Source: Xanthomonas sp. AM6
Lineage (GTDB): Bacteria > Pseudomonadota > Gammaproteobacteria > Xanthomonadales > Xanthomonadaceae
NCBI RefSeq assembly: GCF_025665335.1
Contig: NZ_CP106869.1
Location: forward strand, 2,568,501 to 2,632,500
Direction of reading: 5' to 3'
DNA: 64,000 nt
This document shows, one piece after another, positions 29,373 to 40,057 of this stretch (the first letter of the stretch is position 1; every line of letters begins with the position of its first letter). Below the pieces are notes generated by a model, which saw nothing but the letters and a program-made list of their open reading frames with translations, was not told where the DNA came from and made no database searches. Both the position numbers and the translations under genes were made by a program.

Positions 29373-31760
29373 ATGGAATGGATAAAGAATCTGAAGCTGA
29401 TGCCGAAGCTGATGCTGGCATTCGGCCTGGTACTCGCCATCATGCTGGTGCAGGGACTGGCGGCCTACAACGGCCTGCACGCACTCAATGGCGTGGCCGA
29501 CAACGTGTCCAGGCAGGTGGTGCCCAGCGTGCGCATCAACGGCGAGATGCGCGGCATCCTGGGCGAGTACCGCAGCGCGGCCTACCAGAGCCTGATCCGC
29601 AGCAGCGATGCGGTCAAGAAGGAAGCCGAAACGCGCAAGCTCGCGTTGCACAAGCGGATGGACGAGATCATCGCCACCTATCCGCCGATGATCGGCAGCC
29701 CGCAGGAGCGCGCGATCTACGAGCGCACCGCGGCCGACTGGAAGAAGGCGACCGCCTCCTACCAGTCCGTTGAGGAGATGCTGCAGCTGGAACTGCACGA
29801 CGATGCGATCGACACCTTCACCGGCGAGACCCGCACCCTGCACAACAAGGTCGTCGCCGACGTGGTCGACCTGATCGCCGAGAACGATCGCCAGGCGAAG
29901 GTCGCCGCAGCCGCCGCCGGCAGCACCTACAGCAAGGCATCGGCCATGCTGCTGGTCTGCGTGCTGATCGGCACCGTCGGCGCCGTGGGGCTGGCCTGGC
30001 TGTTCGGGCGCATGCTGCGCAACAACGTGGGCAGCGCGGTCAAGATCGCCAACGAAGTGGCCGGCGGCAAGCTCGATGGCCACATCGACGCCAGCGGCAA
30101 GGACGAGATCGGCGAACTGATGCAGGCGCTCAAGCGCATGCAGCAGGACCTGCGCGAGCGCACCGAGCGCGACGCGGCGGTGGCCGCCGAGAACCTGCGC
30201 ATCCGCACCGCGCTGGACAACTCCTCCACCGGCATGTACATCGCCGACCTGGACTACACCATCGTCTACGCGAACCCGTCGATGCAGGGCATCGTCGACA
30301 AGTACGCCGACCAGATCCACAGCGTCGCCCCCGCCTTCGATTCGAGCATGCCGCTGGTCGGCTCCTCACTGTCGGTGCTGGAACACGGCAACCAGATCGA
30401 TACCCGGACCATCGCCGCGATCGAGAAGCAGGGCATCGCCGAGCGCGAGATGGCCTACGGCCATGCCCGCATCGCCCAGATCGTCTCCAGCATCCGCGAC
30501 GTGCACGGCAACCATGTCGGCTTCGTCTGCGAATCGCGCGACCGCACCCTCGAGGCCCAGGTCGAAGAGGAAGTGGCCAGGATCGTGCAGGCCGCCGCCG
30601 ACGGCGACCTGTCCGGGCGCGTGGCCACCGACGGCAAGCACGGCTTCTTCCTGCAACTGGCGCAGCAGCTCAACGGCCTGCTGCAGGCCAACGGCGACAG
30701 CATCGGCGAAGTCTCCAAGCTGCTGACCGCGCTGTCGCATGGCGACCTCACCGCGCGCATGCACGGCGAGTTCAACGGCGTGTTCGCGACCATGCGCGAC
30801 GACGCCAACGCCACCGCCGAGCAGCTGGCCGCCATCGTCGGCCGGATCCAGACCGCGGCGCTCAGCATCAACGCCGCCGCCGGCGAGATCGCCGCCGGCA
30901 ACGACGACCTGTCGCGCCGCACCGAGCAGCAGGCGGCGAACCTGGAAGAGACCGCGGCCTCGATGGAGGAGCTGACCTCCACCGTCAAGCAGAACGCCGA
31001 GCATGCGCGCCAGGCCAATCAGCTGGCGGTCGGCGCGGCGGCAGTCGCCTCGCAGGGCGGCGAGGTGGTCGGCCAGGTAGTGACCACGATGAGCGGCATC
31101 GAGACCTCCTCCAAGAAGATCGCCGACATCATCAGCGTCATCGACGGCATCGCCTTCCAGACCAACATCCTGGCGCTCAACGCCGCGGTGGAAGCGGCGC
31201 GCGCCGGCGAGCAGGGCCGCGGCTTCGCGGTCGTCGCCTCGGAAGTGCGTACCCTCGCCCAACGCTCGGCCAACGCCGCCAAGGAGATCAAGGGCCTGAT
31301 CGACGCCTCGGTCGGCCAGGTCGCCAACGGTTCGGCGCTTGTGCGCCAGGCCGGCCAGACCATGAGCGAGATCGTGTCCTCGGTGCAGCGCGTCACCGAC
31401 ATCATGAGCGAGATCGCCGCGGCCTCGCAGGAGCAGTCGGCCGGCATCGAGCAGGTCAACCAGACCGTCACCCAGATGGACGAGACCACCCAGCAGAACG
31501 CCGCGCTGGTCGAGGAAGCGACCGCCGCCGCACGCTCGATGGAAGAGCAGGCAGGCCAGCTGACCGAGGCGGTCTCGATCTTCCGCCTGGAGCAGTCCAC
31601 GGCCAGCGCGCCGGTGGCCAAGCCGGTGCAGGCGCAGGTGCACCCGATCCGGCCGGCGGCGAAAAAGCCGGTCGCGGTGGCGTCGAGCAAGCCGGCCCCG
31701 GCCGCGCGCAGCAAGAAGTCCGAACCGGCCCTGGCCGATTCGGACTGGCAGGAGTTCTGA
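29373..31760 (+). CDS. Methyl-accepting chemotaxis protein, four-helix-bundle sensor with PAS domain (MCP 8)
   Basis: In this 795-residue receptor, TM1 is at ~13-32, a four-helix-bundle periplasmic domain at ~33-188 ([20 protein letters not shown]) and TM2 at ~190-211. HAMP follows, then a PAS-like domain at ~283-400 ([20 protein letters not shown]) most similar to that of MCP 3, HAMP-like units, the signalling hairpin and C-terminal DWQEF. The start at 29373 has an AAGGGGA ribosome site 10 bases upstream; in-frame codons back to 29325 overlap the preceding terminator. No convincing sigma-28 promoter is visible in the 100-base spacer, so it may be read from the OB-fold-like gene's promoter. 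Confidence 0.92.
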   Translation: MEWIKNLKLMPKLMLAFGLVLAIMLVQGLAAYNGLHALNGVADNVSRQVVPSVRINGEMRGILGEYRSAAYQSLIRSSDAVKKEAETRKLALHKRMDEIIATYPPMIGSPQERAIYERTAADWKKATASYQSVEEMLQLELHDDAIDTFTGETRTLHNKVVADVVDLIAENDRQAKVAAAAAGSTYSKASAMLLVCVLIGTVGAVGLAWLFGRMLRNNVGSAVKIANEVAGGKLDGHIDASGKDEIGELMQALKRMQQDLRERTERDAAVAAENLRIRTALDNSSTGMYIADLDYTIVYANPSMQGIVDKYADQIHSVAPAFDSSMPLVGSSLSVLEHGNQIDTRTIAAIEKQGIAEREMAYGHARIAQIVSSIRDVHGNHVGFVCESRDRTLEAQVEEEVARIVQAAADGDLSGRVATDGKHGFFLQLAQQLNGLLQANGDSIGEVSKLLTALSHGDLTARMHGEFNGVFATMRDDANATAEQLAAIVGRIQTAALSINAAAGEIAAGNDDLSRRTEQQAANLEETAASMEELTSTVKQNAEHARQANQLAVGAAAVASQGGEVVGQVVTTMSGIETSSKKIADIISVIDGIAFQTNILALNAAVEAARAGEQGRGFAVVASEVRTLAQRSANAAKEIKGLIDASVGQVANGSALVRQAGQTMSEIVSSVQRVTDIMSEIAAASQEQSAGIEQVNQTVTQMDETTQQNAALVEEATAAARSMEEQAGQLTEAVSIFRLEQSTASAPVAKPVQAQVHPIRPAAKKPVAVASSKPAPAARSKKSEPALADSDWQEF

Positions 31761-31793
31761 GGCGCCGGCGACGGCGGCCTTGCGGCACTTCCG

Positions 31794-31822
31794 ATCCCCG
31801 GCCCCGCGCCGGGGATTTTTTT
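31794..31822 (+). terminator. Rho-independent terminator after MCP 8
   Basis: A 9-bp stem ATCCCCGGC / GCCGGGGAT with a CCCGC loop and a run of seven T. Confidence 0.9.
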
Positions 31823-31880
31823 GCGGTGCATCCACGACGCCGGCCAGGGCCGCGCGTTCAGCACCGATGCGGTGCATGTC

Positions 31881-31907
31881 TCAACTTTGTCACATCTGCG
31901 CCGTTAA
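31881..31907 (+). promoter_or_regulatory. Sigma-28 promoter for MCP 9
   Basis: TCAACTTT, 11 bases, GCCGTTAA. It lies 30 bases before the start codon. Confidence 0.85.
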
Positions 31908-31937
31908 GACTTTCGAGACAACTCGAAGGCCTCCCTC

Positions 31938-34202
31938 ATGTCGTATACGTCGCTCGTTGCCCGCCTGTCGGATCTTCCGCTGCGCCGCAAGTTCGTCTGG
32001 CAAACCCTGCTGCTCGGCGGCGGGATCGTGCTGCTGGCGATCATCGCCGCGCGGATGCAATACGTGGATATCCGCAACACCCGCGAGCAGGCGCTGAAAA
32101 GCCAGATCGAACTGGCGCTGGGCGTGGTGCAGGCCTATGCGGCCAAGGCCGACGCCGGGCAGATGCCGCTGGCCGATGCGCAACGCACCGCGCTGGCCAC
32201 GCTCGAATCGATGCGCGCCCGCGACGGCGTGGACTACTTCTACGTGCACGACATGCACCCGACCATGCTGATGCACCCGACCCGGCACGACCTGGTCGGC
32301 AAGGACATCGGCGGCGTGCTCAGCGCCGACGGCAAGCCGATCTTCCGCCAGTTCGCCGCGGCGGCGGCTGGCGGCGGCGGCTACGTGGACTATCTGTGGC
32401 CCAAGCCCGGCAACGACAAGCCGGTGGAGAAGGTGTCCTACAACGCCCCGTTCAAGCCCTGGAACTGGGTCATCGGCACCGGCGTGTACATGGACGACGT
32501 GCAGGCGCAGGCGCTGCTGTTCACCGGCGTGATGACCGTGGCCGGCGGCGTGCTGGTGCTGATCACCTTCGGCATCAACTGGCTGATCGGCAGCTCGGTG
32601 CTGGTGCCGGTCGCGCGCACGCTGCAGGCGATCCGCGCGGTGTCCCGGGGCGACCTGAGCGTGCGCATCGACAATCCCGGGCGCGACGAGACCGGGCAGA
32701 TGCTGCGTGCCACCGCCGAGATGATCCAGATGCTGGAGCGTTTCTCCAGCGAGACGGCGAAGATGGCGCTGCTGCATGCGGACAAGGACATGGCGCACCG
32801 CATGCCGCAGGACTTCCCCGGCGTGTACGGCGAGCTGAGCCAGGGCATCAACACGATGATGTTCGAGCACCTGGACGCGATCGTCGATGCGATCGCGGTG
32901 CTCAACGAATACGCCAACGGCGACCTGCGCCGCGACGCCCGGCGCCTGCCCGGCAGCCGCGCGGTGCTGCACCAGTCGATGGACGCGGCCAAGGCCAGCC
33001 TGCTGGCGATCAACACCGAGATCAAGCGCCTGGCCGCCGCGGCGGCGGCCGGCGATTTCAGCGCCCGCGGCGATGCCGACCACTTCCAGCACGATTTCCG
33101 GCTGATGGTGCAGGATCTCAACGCGATGATGGAGGTCAGCGACCGCAACCTCGGCAAGCTCTCCGCGCTGCTGCAGGCCATCGCCGCCGGCGACCTGGGC
33201 GCGCGCATGCACGGCGAGTTCAACGGCGTGTTCGCCAAGATGCGCGACGATGCCAACGCCACCGCCGATCAACTCGCCGACATCGTCGGCCGCATCCAGT
33301 CGGCGGCGCTGAGCATCAATACCGCGACCACCGAGATCGCCGCCGGCAACGACGACCTGTCGCGGCGTACCGAGCAGCAGGCCGCCAGCCTGGAGGAAAC
33401 CGCCGCGTCGATGGAGGAACTGACCTCCACCGTCAAGCAGAACGCCGAACACGCGCGCCAAGCCAACCAGCTCGCCGTCGGCGCCGCGGCCGTCGCTTCG
33501 CAGGGCGGCGAGGTGGTCAGCCAGGTAGTGACCACGATGAGCGGCATCGAGACCTCGTCCAAGAAGATCGCCGACATCATCTCGGTGATCGACGGCATCG
33601 CCTTCCAGACCAACATCCTGGCGCTCAACGCCGCGGTGGAAGCGGCGCGCGCCGGCGAGCAGGGCCGCGGCTTCGCGGTCGTCGCCTCGGAGGTGCGCAC
33701 CCTGGCCCAGCGTTCGGCCAATGCCGCCAAGGAGATCAAGGGCCTGATCGACGAGTCCGTCACCCGCGTCAGCGAGGGCTCGGCACTGGTCGGCAAGGCC
33801 GGCCAGACCATGAGCGAGATCGTGTCCTCGGTGCAGCGCGTCACCGACATCATGGGCGAGATCTCCGCCGCCTCGCAGGAACAGTCCGCCGGCATCGAGC
33901 AGGTCAACCAGACCGTCACCCAGATGGACGAGGCCACCCAGCAGAACGCCGCCCTGGTCGAGGAAGCCAGCGCATCGGCGCGAGCGCTGGAGGAGGAAGC
34001 CCGCCGACTGGGCGAGGCCGCGGCGGTATTCCGGCTCGGCACTGCGTCCGGCGCTGCCGTGGCCGCGCCGACGCGTGCCGCGACGGCCGTGCCCGTGCGC
34101 GGCCCGTCGCGGCCTGCTGCCGCGGCCAAGCCGGCCCGGCCCGCCGTGCGGGCGCCAGGCACGCGCGCGGCGGCGGTCGAAACGGACTGGGCGGAATTCT
34201 GA
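31938..34202 (+). CDS. Methyl-accepting chemotaxis protein with single Cache (sCache_2) sensor (MCP 9)
   Basis: This is a 754-residue receptor. TM1 is at ~19-39. A textbook sCache_2 domain spans ~45-190, with [20 protein letters not shown] and [20 protein letters not shown], and TM2 is at ~192-215. HAMP follows, then a diverged linker ([35 protein letters not shown]), further HAMP-like units, the signalling hairpin and C-terminal DWAEF. sCache_2 receptors commonly sense small organic acids; the ligand here is not shown. The start ATG at 31938 is 31 bases after the promoter's -10 and keeps TM1 intact. Confidence 0.93.
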   Translation: MSYTSLVARLSDLPLRRKFVWQTLLLGGGIVLLAIIAARMQYVDIRNTREQALKSQIELALGVVQAYAAKADAGQMPLADAQRTALATLESMRARDGVDYFYVHDMHPTMLMHPTRHDLVGKDIGGVLSADGKPIFRQFAAAAAGGGGYVDYLWPKPGNDKPVEKVSYNAPFKPWNWVIGTGVYMDDVQAQALLFTGVMTVAGGVLVLITFGINWLIGSSVLVPVARTLQAIRAVSRGDLSVRIDNPGRDETGQMLRATAEMIQMLERFSSETAKMALLHADKDMAHRMPQDFPGVYGELSQGINTMMFEHLDAIVDAIAVLNEYANGDLRRDARRLPGSRAVLHQSMDAAKASLLAINTEIKRLAAAAAAGDFSARGDADHFQHDFRLMVQDLNAMMEVSDRNLGKLSALLQAIAAGDLGARMHGEFNGVFAKMRDDANATADQLADIVGRIQSAALSINTATTEIAAGNDDLSRRTEQQAASLEETAASMEELTSTVKQNAEHARQANQLAVGAAAVASQGGEVVSQVVTTMSGIETSSKKIADIISVIDGIAFQTNILALNAAVEAARAGEQGRGFAVVASEVRTLAQRSANAAKEIKGLIDESVTRVSEGSALVGKAGQTMSEIVSSVQRVTDIMGEISAASQEQSAGIEQVNQTVTQMDEATQQNAALVEEASASARALEEEARRLGEAAAVFRLGTASGAAVAAPTRAATAVPVRGPSRPAAAAKPARPAVRAPGTRAAAVETDWAEF

Positions 34203-34208
34203 CCCGGT

Positions 34209-34230
34209 CGGTTCCCGCGGCTGGGAACCG
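34209..34230 (+). terminator. Terminator-like hairpin after MCP 9
   Basis: An 8-bp perfect stem CGGTTCCC / GGGAACCG with a 6-base loop, six bases after the stop, then TATTGG. Confidence 0.6.
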
Positions 34231-34271
34231 TATTGGCATCCCAATTGCATGGACGCACTGGACGAGACGGC

Positions 34272-34298
34272 TCAAGCGACGCGCTTCGCCGTCGATAT
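34272..34298 (+). promoter_or_regulatory. Sigma-28 promoter for the orphan sensor and MCP 10
   Basis: TCAAGCGA, 11 bases, GTCGATAT. Both boxes are moderate; spacing and position (71 bases before the start) fit the other sites. Confidence 0.6.
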
Positions 34299-34368
34299 CT
34301 AGTTAACGACGCATGAACGCACTTCCTTGCGGTCCATGGCGTCACCGCCTTCGCTTCGGGAGCATGAG

Positions 34369-34938
34369 ATGCCACGCTACACCGATCTGAAATCGTCCCT
34401 GCTCGCCTCGCTGCTGTGCCTGCTCGGCTGCGCCGCGGTGATCGCGGTGGCGCAGCTGAGCACCCGCACGGTCGATGCCTCGCGCGATCACCTGCTGCGC
34501 CTGCAGACCCAACAGGCGCCCTCGGCCATGGCATTGCGCGAACTGCGTGCGCATCTGGCGGAACTGCGGCTGTACCAGCTGTCGCTGATCGCCGCGACCG
34601 GCAATGCCGCGGAAGTGGCCGACTACGACCGGCGCATCGCGCAGTCGCTGCGCGGCGCGCGCAAGCAACTGGCGCTGTACAGCGCCACGGCGCCCAGCGG
34701 CGAGGAAGGCCGCCGCTTCGCCCAGGTCCAGGCCGAGCTGGACGCCTACCTGCACTTGCATGGGCAGCTCAGCGCCGCGGTGCATGCCGGCGACCGCGAC
34801 CGCGCCAGCCGGCTGTCCACGCAGCAGGCGCTGCCGCTGCGCCGAGCCCTGTTCGCCGACCTGCTGGAACTGGACCACATCAACGCCCGGCGCGCACTGG
34901 AAGCGGAGGCCGCTGCGCGCACCTACGCCGCGCGCTAG
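34369..34938 (+). CDS. Orphan four-helix-bundle sensor domain (truncated-receptor-like, no signalling domain)
   Basis: The protein has 189 residues: one N-terminal membrane helix (~10-29) followed by a helical domain and then the stop, with no TM2, HAMP or signalling part. The domain is clearly homologous to the periplasmic domain of MCP 10 immediately downstream: [20 protein letters not shown] here against [20 protein letters not shown] there, then [11 protein letters not shown] against [11 protein letters not shown], and [19 protein letters not shown] against [19 protein letters not shown]. The ribosome site GGGAG sits 6 bases before the ATG at 34369, and a sigma-28 promoter lies upstream, so it looks expressed. 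It may be a co-receptor or heterodimer partner of MCP 10, or the remnant of a truncated duplicate. The frame is intact with the neighbours' codon bias. Confidence 0.75.
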   Translation: MPRYTDLKSSLLASLLCLLGCAAVIAVAQLSTRTVDASRDHLLRLQTQQAPSAMALRELRAHLAELRLYQLSLIAATGNAAEVADYDRRIAQSLRGARKQLALYSATAPSGEEGRRFAQVQAELDAYLHLHGQLSAAVHAGDRDRASRLSTQQALPLRRALFADLLELDHINARRALEAEAAARTYAAR

Positions 34939-34997
34939 CCCGGCAGCCGCACCGCATCGTCATCTTCTTCGGCCATCCCGTCCGCACGGAAACGTCA

Positions 34998-37244
34998 ATG
35001 AACTTCTTCAAGCAATTGAAAATCCGCGACAAGCTGATCTTCGCATTCGCGCTGACCACGCTGCTGACCGTGGTCCTGGGCGTGTTCACCTATTCGCGGA
35101 CCACCTTGGCGATGACCGAACTGCGGCGCATCGAGGTCGACTGGGTGCCGGCCACCCAGGCGCTGGCCGAGGTCCGCGCGCAGCTGGGCGAGTTCCGCAC
35201 CTACGAACTGGCGCAGATCGCGCGCGCCGGCGACCCGGAGGCGGTGGCCGACTACTTCAAGCGCATGCAGAAGGTGCGCACCGAAGTGGCCAAGAACCAG
35301 GTCATCATCGAACGGGTGATGCAGCAGAAGCAGCAGGCGCAGATGTACGCCGGAGTCAAGGAAAAGCTGGACGCGTACCTGAGCAGCAACAGCCAGATGG
35401 GCGATGCCCTGCGTGCCGGCGACGTCGCCGGCGCCCAGGCCATCTCCGACAAGCAGTCGCGGCCGCAGCGGCGCGAACTGTTCGAGCGGATCGTGGCGCT
35501 GACCGATTACAACGTCGCGCAGCTCAACCAGGAAATGGACACCATCAACGCGCAACTGGCGCGCACCAAGCTGCTGATCCTGACCTTGCTGGCCCTGACC
35601 GTCGCGGCCGCGTCCGGCATCGGCTGGCTGATCGCGCGCGGCATCGCCCGGCAGCTCGACGCGGCGCGGCAGCTGTCGCAGGCCATCGCCCGCGGCGAAC
35701 TGGACAGCAGCGTGCGCGCCCGCTCCAGCGACGAGATCGGCCAGCTGATGGGCGACATGCTGGACATGCGCGGCCGCATCCGCGAGGTGATCGACGCGCA
35801 GAACCAGATGGCGCAGCGCCATGAACAGGGCACGATCAGCTACCGGATGGACGAGGCCGCCTTCCCCGGCGACTATGGGCACATGGTCAAGGCGACCAAC
35901 GACCTGGTCGCCTCGCACGTGGCGGTGAAGCTGCGCCTGGTGCAGATCATCCAGCGCTACGCGATCGGCGACCTGAGCGAAGACATGGAGCGCCTGCCCG
36001 GCGAGAAGGCGGTGCTGACCGAGGCGATGGACACCGCCAAGGCCAACCTGACCGCGATGAACGTGCAGGTCAAGCAGCTCGCCGAAGCCGCCGCGGCCGG
36101 CGACTTCAGCGCCCGCGGCGACGCCGGGCAGTTCCAGTACGACTTCCGCGCGATGGTGCAGAACCTCAACGCGATGATGGAAGTCAGCGACCACACGCTC
36201 GGCGAGCTGTCGCAGCTGCTGCAGGCCATCGCCGCCGGCGACCTGAGCGTGCGCATGCACGGCGAGTTCAACGGCGTGTTCGCGAGGATGCGCGACGACG
36301 CCAACGCCACCGCCGAACAGTTGGCCGCCATCGTCGGCCGCATCCAGACCGCCGCGGCCAGCATCAACGTCGCCTCGTCGGAGATCGCTGCCGGCAACGA
36401 CGACCTGTCGCGCCGCACCGAGCAACAGGCCGCCAGCCTGGAGGAAACCGCGGCCTCGATGGAAGAGCTGACCTCCACCGTCAAGCAGAACGCCGACCAT
36501 GCGCGCCAGGCCAACCAGCTCGCCGTCGGCGCCGCGGCCGTCGCTTCGCAGGGCGGCGAGGTGGTCAGCCAGGTGGTGGCGACGATGAGCGGCATCGAGG
36601 CGTCCTCGAAGAAGATCGCCGACATCATCAGCGTCATCGACGGCATCGCCTTCCAGACCAACATCCTCGCGCTCAACGCGGCGGTGGAAGCGGCGCGCGC
36701 CGGCGAGCAGGGCCGTGGCTTCGCCGTGGTCGCCAGCGAAGTGCGCACGCTGGCCCAGCGTTCGGCCAATGCAGCGAAGGAGATCAAGGGCCTGATCGAC
36801 GAGTCGGTCACCCGCGTCACCGAAGGGTCGGTGCTGGTGCGCCAGGCCGGCCAGACCATGAACGAGATCGTGTCCTCGGTGCAACGTGTCACCGACATCA
36901 TGGGCGAGATCTCCGCCGCCTCGCAGGAGCAGTCCGCCGGCATCGAGCAGGTCAACCAGACCGTCACCCAGATGGACGAGGCCACCCAGCAGAACGCCGC
37001 CCTGGTCGAGGAAGCCACCGCCGCGGCGCGCACGATGCAGACCCAGGCCAACCAGCTCAGCGCCACCATCGCCGAGTTCAAGCTCGATCCGCACGGCAGC
37101 GCGCCGGTGCAGGCCGCGCCTGCCGCGCTGGCGGCGGCGCCGGTCCGGGCCAAGCCCAGGCCGGCGGCGCCCGCGCCGCGCCCGGCCGCGCGCGTGCGCA
37201 GCGCGGCGGGCGCGGCCGCCGAGGACCAGTGGCAGGAGTTCTGA
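34998..37244 (+). CDS. Methyl-accepting chemotaxis protein, four-helix-bundle sensor (MCP 10)
   Basis: In this 748-residue receptor, TM1 is at ~12-33, a four-helix-bundle domain at ~34-190, TM2 at ~191-213 and HAMP at ~214-265. Linker units follow ([41 protein letters not shown]), then the signalling hairpin, a long Ala/Pro tail and C-terminal QWQEF. Its periplasmic domain is paralogous to the small orphan gene 59 bases upstream, with which it is probably co-transcribed. It is the last receptor before cheR. The start ATG at 34998 begins [13 protein letters not shown], typical of receptors; upstream in-frame codons overlap the orphan gene. Confidence 0.93.
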   Translation: MNFFKQLKIRDKLIFAFALTTLLTVVLGVFTYSRTTLAMTELRRIEVDWVPATQALAEVRAQLGEFRTYELAQIARAGDPEAVADYFKRMQKVRTEVAKNQVIIERVMQQKQQAQMYAGVKEKLDAYLSSNSQMGDALRAGDVAGAQAISDKQSRPQRRELFERIVALTDYNVAQLNQEMDTINAQLARTKLLILTLLALTVAAASGIGWLIARGIARQLDAARQLSQAIARGELDSSVRARSSDEIGQLMGDMLDMRGRIREVIDAQNQMAQRHEQGTISYRMDEAAFPGDYGHMVKATNDLVASHVAVKLRLVQIIQRYAIGDLSEDMERLPGEKAVLTEAMDTAKANLTAMNVQVKQLAEAAAAGDFSARGDAGQFQYDFRAMVQNLNAMMEVSDHTLGELSQLLQAIAAGDLSVRMHGEFNGVFARMRDDANATAEQLAAIVGRIQTAAASINVASSEIAAGNDDLSRRTEQQAASLEETAASMEELTSTVKQNADHARQANQLAVGAAAVASQGGEVVSQVVATMSGIEASSKKIADIISVIDGIAFQTNILALNAAVEAARAGEQGRGFAVVASEVRTLAQRSANAAKEIKGLIDESVTRVTEGSVLVRQAGQTMNEIVSSVQRVTDIMGEISAASQEQSAGIEQVNQTVTQMDEATQQNAALVEEATAAARTMQTQANQLSATIAEFKLDPHGSAPVQAAPAALAAAPVRAKPRPAAPAPRPAARVRSAAGAAAEDQWQEF

Positions 37245-37282
37245 TCCGGCGGCGGCGGCGCCGGCCGCGTCTCCTCCCGGCG

Positions 37283-37309
37283 TCAATTTCATTCGGCGCC
37301 GGCCGATAA
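37283..37309 (+). promoter_or_regulatory. Sigma-28 promoter for cheR-cheD-cheB
   Basis: TCAATTTC, 11 bases, GCCGATAA. The -10 is a perfect consensus match. It lies 28 bases before the cheR start. Confidence 0.85.
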
Positions 37310-37337
37310 CCCGTTAGACCGATCACCGCTGCGAACC

Positions 37338-38204
37338 ATGGCCACTCCAACGTCCTCCCTGCCCCATCCCGGTTCCGACAATCGCGACTTCGAATTCAGC
37401 GACCGCGATTTCAAGCGGGTCTGCGACCTGATCTACCAGAAGGCGGGCATCGCGCTGGCGCCGGCCAAGCGCGACATGGTCTACGGCCGCCTGTCGCGGC
37501 GCCTGCGCACGCTGGGCCTGCGCTCGTTCCGCGAGTACCTGGACTGGCTGGAGCGCGACGGCGGCGACGAGTGGGAGGCGTTCACCAACGCGCTGACCAC
37601 CAACCTGACCTCGTTCTTCCGCGAGCCGCACCACTTCGAGCGCCTGCGCGAGGAACTGCAGAAGCACGCCGCCTCGGCGCCGGTGAAGATCTGGTCCTGC
37701 GCCGCGTCCACCGGCGAGGAGCCGTACTCGCTGGCGATCACCGCCTGCGAGGCGTTCGGCACGCTGACCCCGCCGGTGCGGATCCTGGCCACCGACGTGG
37801 ACACCCAGGTGCTGGCCACCGCCTCGCGCGGCGTGTACGCGATCGATCGCATCTCCAGCCTGGACCCGGCGCTGAAGCGCAAGTACTTCCAGCGCGGCAG
37901 CGGCGCCAACGAGGGCCAGTGCCGGGTGCTGCCGGCGCTGCGCGACCTGCTCGAGTTCCGCCAGTTGAACCTGCTGGAACCGCGCTACGACGTCAGCGGC
38001 CCGTACCTGGCGCTGTTCTGCCGCAACGTGATGATCTATTTCGACAAGCCGACCCAGCGCGGCATCCTGTCGCGGCTGATCCCGCACCTGGACGACGAAG
38101 GCATGCTCTATACCGGCCATTCGGAGAACTACCTGCATGCGGCCGACCTGATCCAGCCCTGCGGCCGTACCCTGTACCGACGCGCCGGCAAGGCACGCGC
38201 ATGA
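37338..38204 (+). CDS. cheR: Chemoreceptor glutamate methyltransferase CheR
   Basis: This 288-residue enzyme methylates receptor glutamates using S-adenosylmethionine during adaptation. An N-terminal helical domain (~20-85, with [12 protein letters not shown]) contacts the receptor. The C-terminal methyltransferase domain has the SAM motif [18 protein letters not shown], the Asp of ILATDVD and [11 protein letters not shown]. The beta-subdomain that binds WxxF tethers is present by length. It is placed right after ten receptors, eight of which end in such a tether. Its stop overlaps the cheD start by four bases. Confidence 0.95.
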   Translation: MATPTSSLPHPGSDNRDFEFSDRDFKRVCDLIYQKAGIALAPAKRDMVYGRLSRRLRTLGLRSFREYLDWLERDGGDEWEAFTNALTTNLTSFFREPHHFERLREELQKHAASAPVKIWSCAASTGEEPYSLAITACEAFGTLTPPVRILATDVDTQVLATASRGVYAIDRISSLDPALKRKYFQRGSGANEGQCRVLPALRDLLEFRQLNLLEPRYDVSGPYLALFCRNVMIYFDKPTQRGILSRLIPHLDDEGMLYTGHSENYLHAADLIQPCGRTLYRRAGKARA

Positions 38205-38806
38205 GCGCCGCGTCCATGGCCATGGACCAGCAGGTGATGCGTTACCACGACACCCGCTTCCAGACCCTCGCCGCCAAGCTGCTGCCGACCCAGTACCTGG
38301 TGGTGGACGACGATACCGCGCTGACCACCATCCTCGGCTCGTGCATCGCCGCCTGCATCCGCGATCCGCTGCTGAAGATCGGCGGCATGAACCACTTCAT
38401 GCTGCCCGACGGACAGGCCGGCGACGGCGCGCCGGCGCGCTACGGCAGCTACGCGATGGAAGTGCTGATCAACGACCTGCTCAAGCGCGGCGCCAGCCGC
38501 GGCCGCCTGGAGGCCAAGGTGTTCGGCGGCGGCAACGTGCTCAAGGGCTTCACCAACAATCCGGTCGGCACCCGCAACGCCGAGTTCGTGCTGAACTACC
38601 TGAAGGCCGAACGGATCCCGGTGCTGGCCGAGGACCTGCGCGGGATCCATCCGCGCAAGATCTGGTTCTTCCCCGCCACCGGCCGCGTGGTCGTGCAGCG
38701 CCTGCCGCACGCGCACGAGGAAGCCGAAGTCGCCGCCGCCGAATCGGCGGTGCGTGCCCGCCTGTCCAAAGCCCCGGTCACCGGGGCCGTGGAGTTGTTC
38801 GAATGA
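38201..38806 (+). CDS. cheD: Chemoreceptor glutamine deamidase CheD
   Basis: This 201-residue CheD-family protein deamidates specific receptor glutamines to glutamates, making them methylatable. The catalytic Cys lies in [17 protein letters not shown], with the paired His in [10 protein letters not shown]; the family fingerprint VFGGGNVL follows. A C-terminal extension of ~40 residues (after [13 protein letters not shown]) is variable. ATGA overlaps at both ends couple it to cheR and cheB. Receptors of this array are therefore probably made with Gln at some adaptation sites. Confidence 0.95.
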   Translation: MSAASMAMDQQVMRYHDTRFQTLAAKLLPTQYLVVDDDTALTTILGSCIAACIRDPLLKIGGMNHFMLPDGQAGDGAPARYGSYAMEVLINDLLKRGASRGRLEAKVFGGGNVLKGFTNNPVGTRNAEFVLNYLKAERIPVLAEDLRGIHPRKIWFFPATGRVVVQRLPHAHEEAEVAAAESAVRARLSKAPVTGAVELFE

Positions 38807-39876
38807 GTGCAGAAATCCCTTGCCGCGTCCTGATCGTCGACGACTCCGCGGTCGTGCGGCAGATGCTGACCGAGATCCTGTCGCGCGCGCCCGGCATCGA
38901 GGTGGTCGGTTCGGCCGCCGATCCGATCCTGGCCCGCGAGAAGATCAAGCGGCTGAATCCGGACGTGATCACCCTGGACGTGGAAATGCCGCGCATGGAC
39001 GGCCTGGCGTTCCTGGAGAACCTGATGCGGCTGCGGCCCACGCCGGTGGTGATGATCTCCTCGCTGACCGAACGCGGCGCCGACACCACGCTGCAGGCGC
39101 TGGCGCTGGGCGCGGTCGACTTCATCTCCAAGCCCAAGCTGGACGTGGCGCGCGGCCTGGAGGAATACGCCGAGGAGATCGTCGGCAAGGTCAAGGCCGC
39201 GGCCAAGGCCAAGGTCCGCGCGCTCGACCGCCCGGCCGCGCCGCGTCCCGGCGGCAGCGTGCCGGCGCCCAGCGCCGCGTCCACGCTGAAGTTCCGCACC
39301 ACCGACCGGCTGATCGCGATCGGCGCCTCCGCCGGCGGCACCGAGGCGCTGCGCGTGGTGCTGGAAGGCATGCCGGCCGACGCGCCGGCGGTGGTGATGA
39401 CCCAGCACCTGCCGGCCGGCTTCAGCACCGCCTTCGCCGACCGCCTCAACCGGCACTCGGCGATGGCGGTGCGCGAGGCCAGCGAGGGCGAAGCGATCCT
39501 GCCCGGCCACGCCTACCTGCCGCCCGGCGGCAAGCACCTGCAGGTGGTGCGCGACGGCGCCCGCTGGCGCTGCAAGATCGACGACGGCCCGCCGGTCAAC
39601 CGGCACAAGCCGGCGGTGGACGTGCTGTTCCAGTCGGTGGCGCGCAATGCCGGCGCCAACGCGATCGGTGCGGTGCTGACCGGCATGGGCGACGACGGCG
39701 CGCGCGGCCTGCTGGAAATGCTGCAGGCCGGGGCCAGCACGCTGGTCCAGGACGAGGCCACCAGCGTGGTCTGGGGCATGCCCGGGACCGCATTCCGGCT
39801 CGGCGCCGCGCAGGAAGTGCTGCCGCTGGACCGGATCGCCGAACGCCTGATCGCGTTGTCCAGCCAAGCGCGCTAG
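38803..39876 (+). CDS. cheB: Chemotaxis methylesterase/response regulator CheB
   Basis: This 357-residue protein has an N-terminal receiver (~6-120: [12 protein letters not shown], phospho-acceptor in [12 protein letters not shown], Lys in DFISKPKL), an Ala/Pro linker and a C-terminal methylesterase (~165-350). The catalytic triad is visible: Ser in [13 protein letters not shown], His in [10 protein letters not shown] and Asp in [10 protein letters not shown]. Phosphorylated by CheA, it removes receptor methyl groups. It ends the cheRDB unit. Confidence 0.96.
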   Translation: MSAEIPCRVLIVDDSAVVRQMLTEILSRAPGIEVVGSAADPILAREKIKRLNPDVITLDVEMPRMDGLAFLENLMRLRPTPVVMISSLTERGADTTLQALALGAVDFISKPKLDVARGLEEYAEEIVGKVKAAAKAKVRALDRPAAPRPGGSVPAPSAASTLKFRTTDRLIAIGASAGGTEALRVVLEGMPADAPAVVMTQHLPAGFSTAFADRLNRHSAMAVREASEGEAILPGHAYLPPGGKHLQVVRDGARWRCKIDDGPPVNRHKPAVDVLFQSVARNAGANAIGAVLTGMGDDGARGLLEMLQAGASTLVQDEATSVVWGMPGTAFRLGAAQEVLPLDRIAERLIALSSQAR

Positions 39877-39945
39877 GCTGTGGCGACGCAACCTGGGTAG
39901 GCGACGCGCGCGCAGGCGCGCGGGCAAGCAACAACGGGGGAACTC

Positions 39946-40053
39946 ATGTCGATCAGCGAGCCAGTGATGACGCCGCACGCGGGCGCGGGCACGTCCTTGC
40001 GGACTGTCCCAGCCGCCGTCCAGACCGCCGCGCGCGGCCTGGCCAGGCCCTGA
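39946..40053 (+). CDS. Possible 35-residue small ORF upstream of the DosP-like gene
   Basis: An ATG at 39946 follows a strong purine ribosome site (GGGGG at 39936-39940, five bases before) and opens 35 codons ending TGA at 40051-40053, four bases before the ATG of the DosP-like gene. The product (starts MSISEPVMTPHAG) is basic towards its end, without a membrane helix. The DosP-like ATG itself has no good ribosome site, so the small ORF could couple its translation. Alternatively a frameshift could have separated it from the big protein: the frame of the latter is open for a few codons upstream. Not recognised as any known family. Confidence 0.4.
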   Translation: MSISEPVMTPHAGAGTSLRTVPAAVQTAARGLARP

Positions 40054-40057
40054 CGCC

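Noticed and set aside
34369-34938. Orphan four-helix gene as the 5' part of MCP 10 split by a frameshift
   Set aside because: MCP 10 has its own complete TM1 and periplasmic domain homologous to the orphan, so these are tandem paralogues and not one broken gene.
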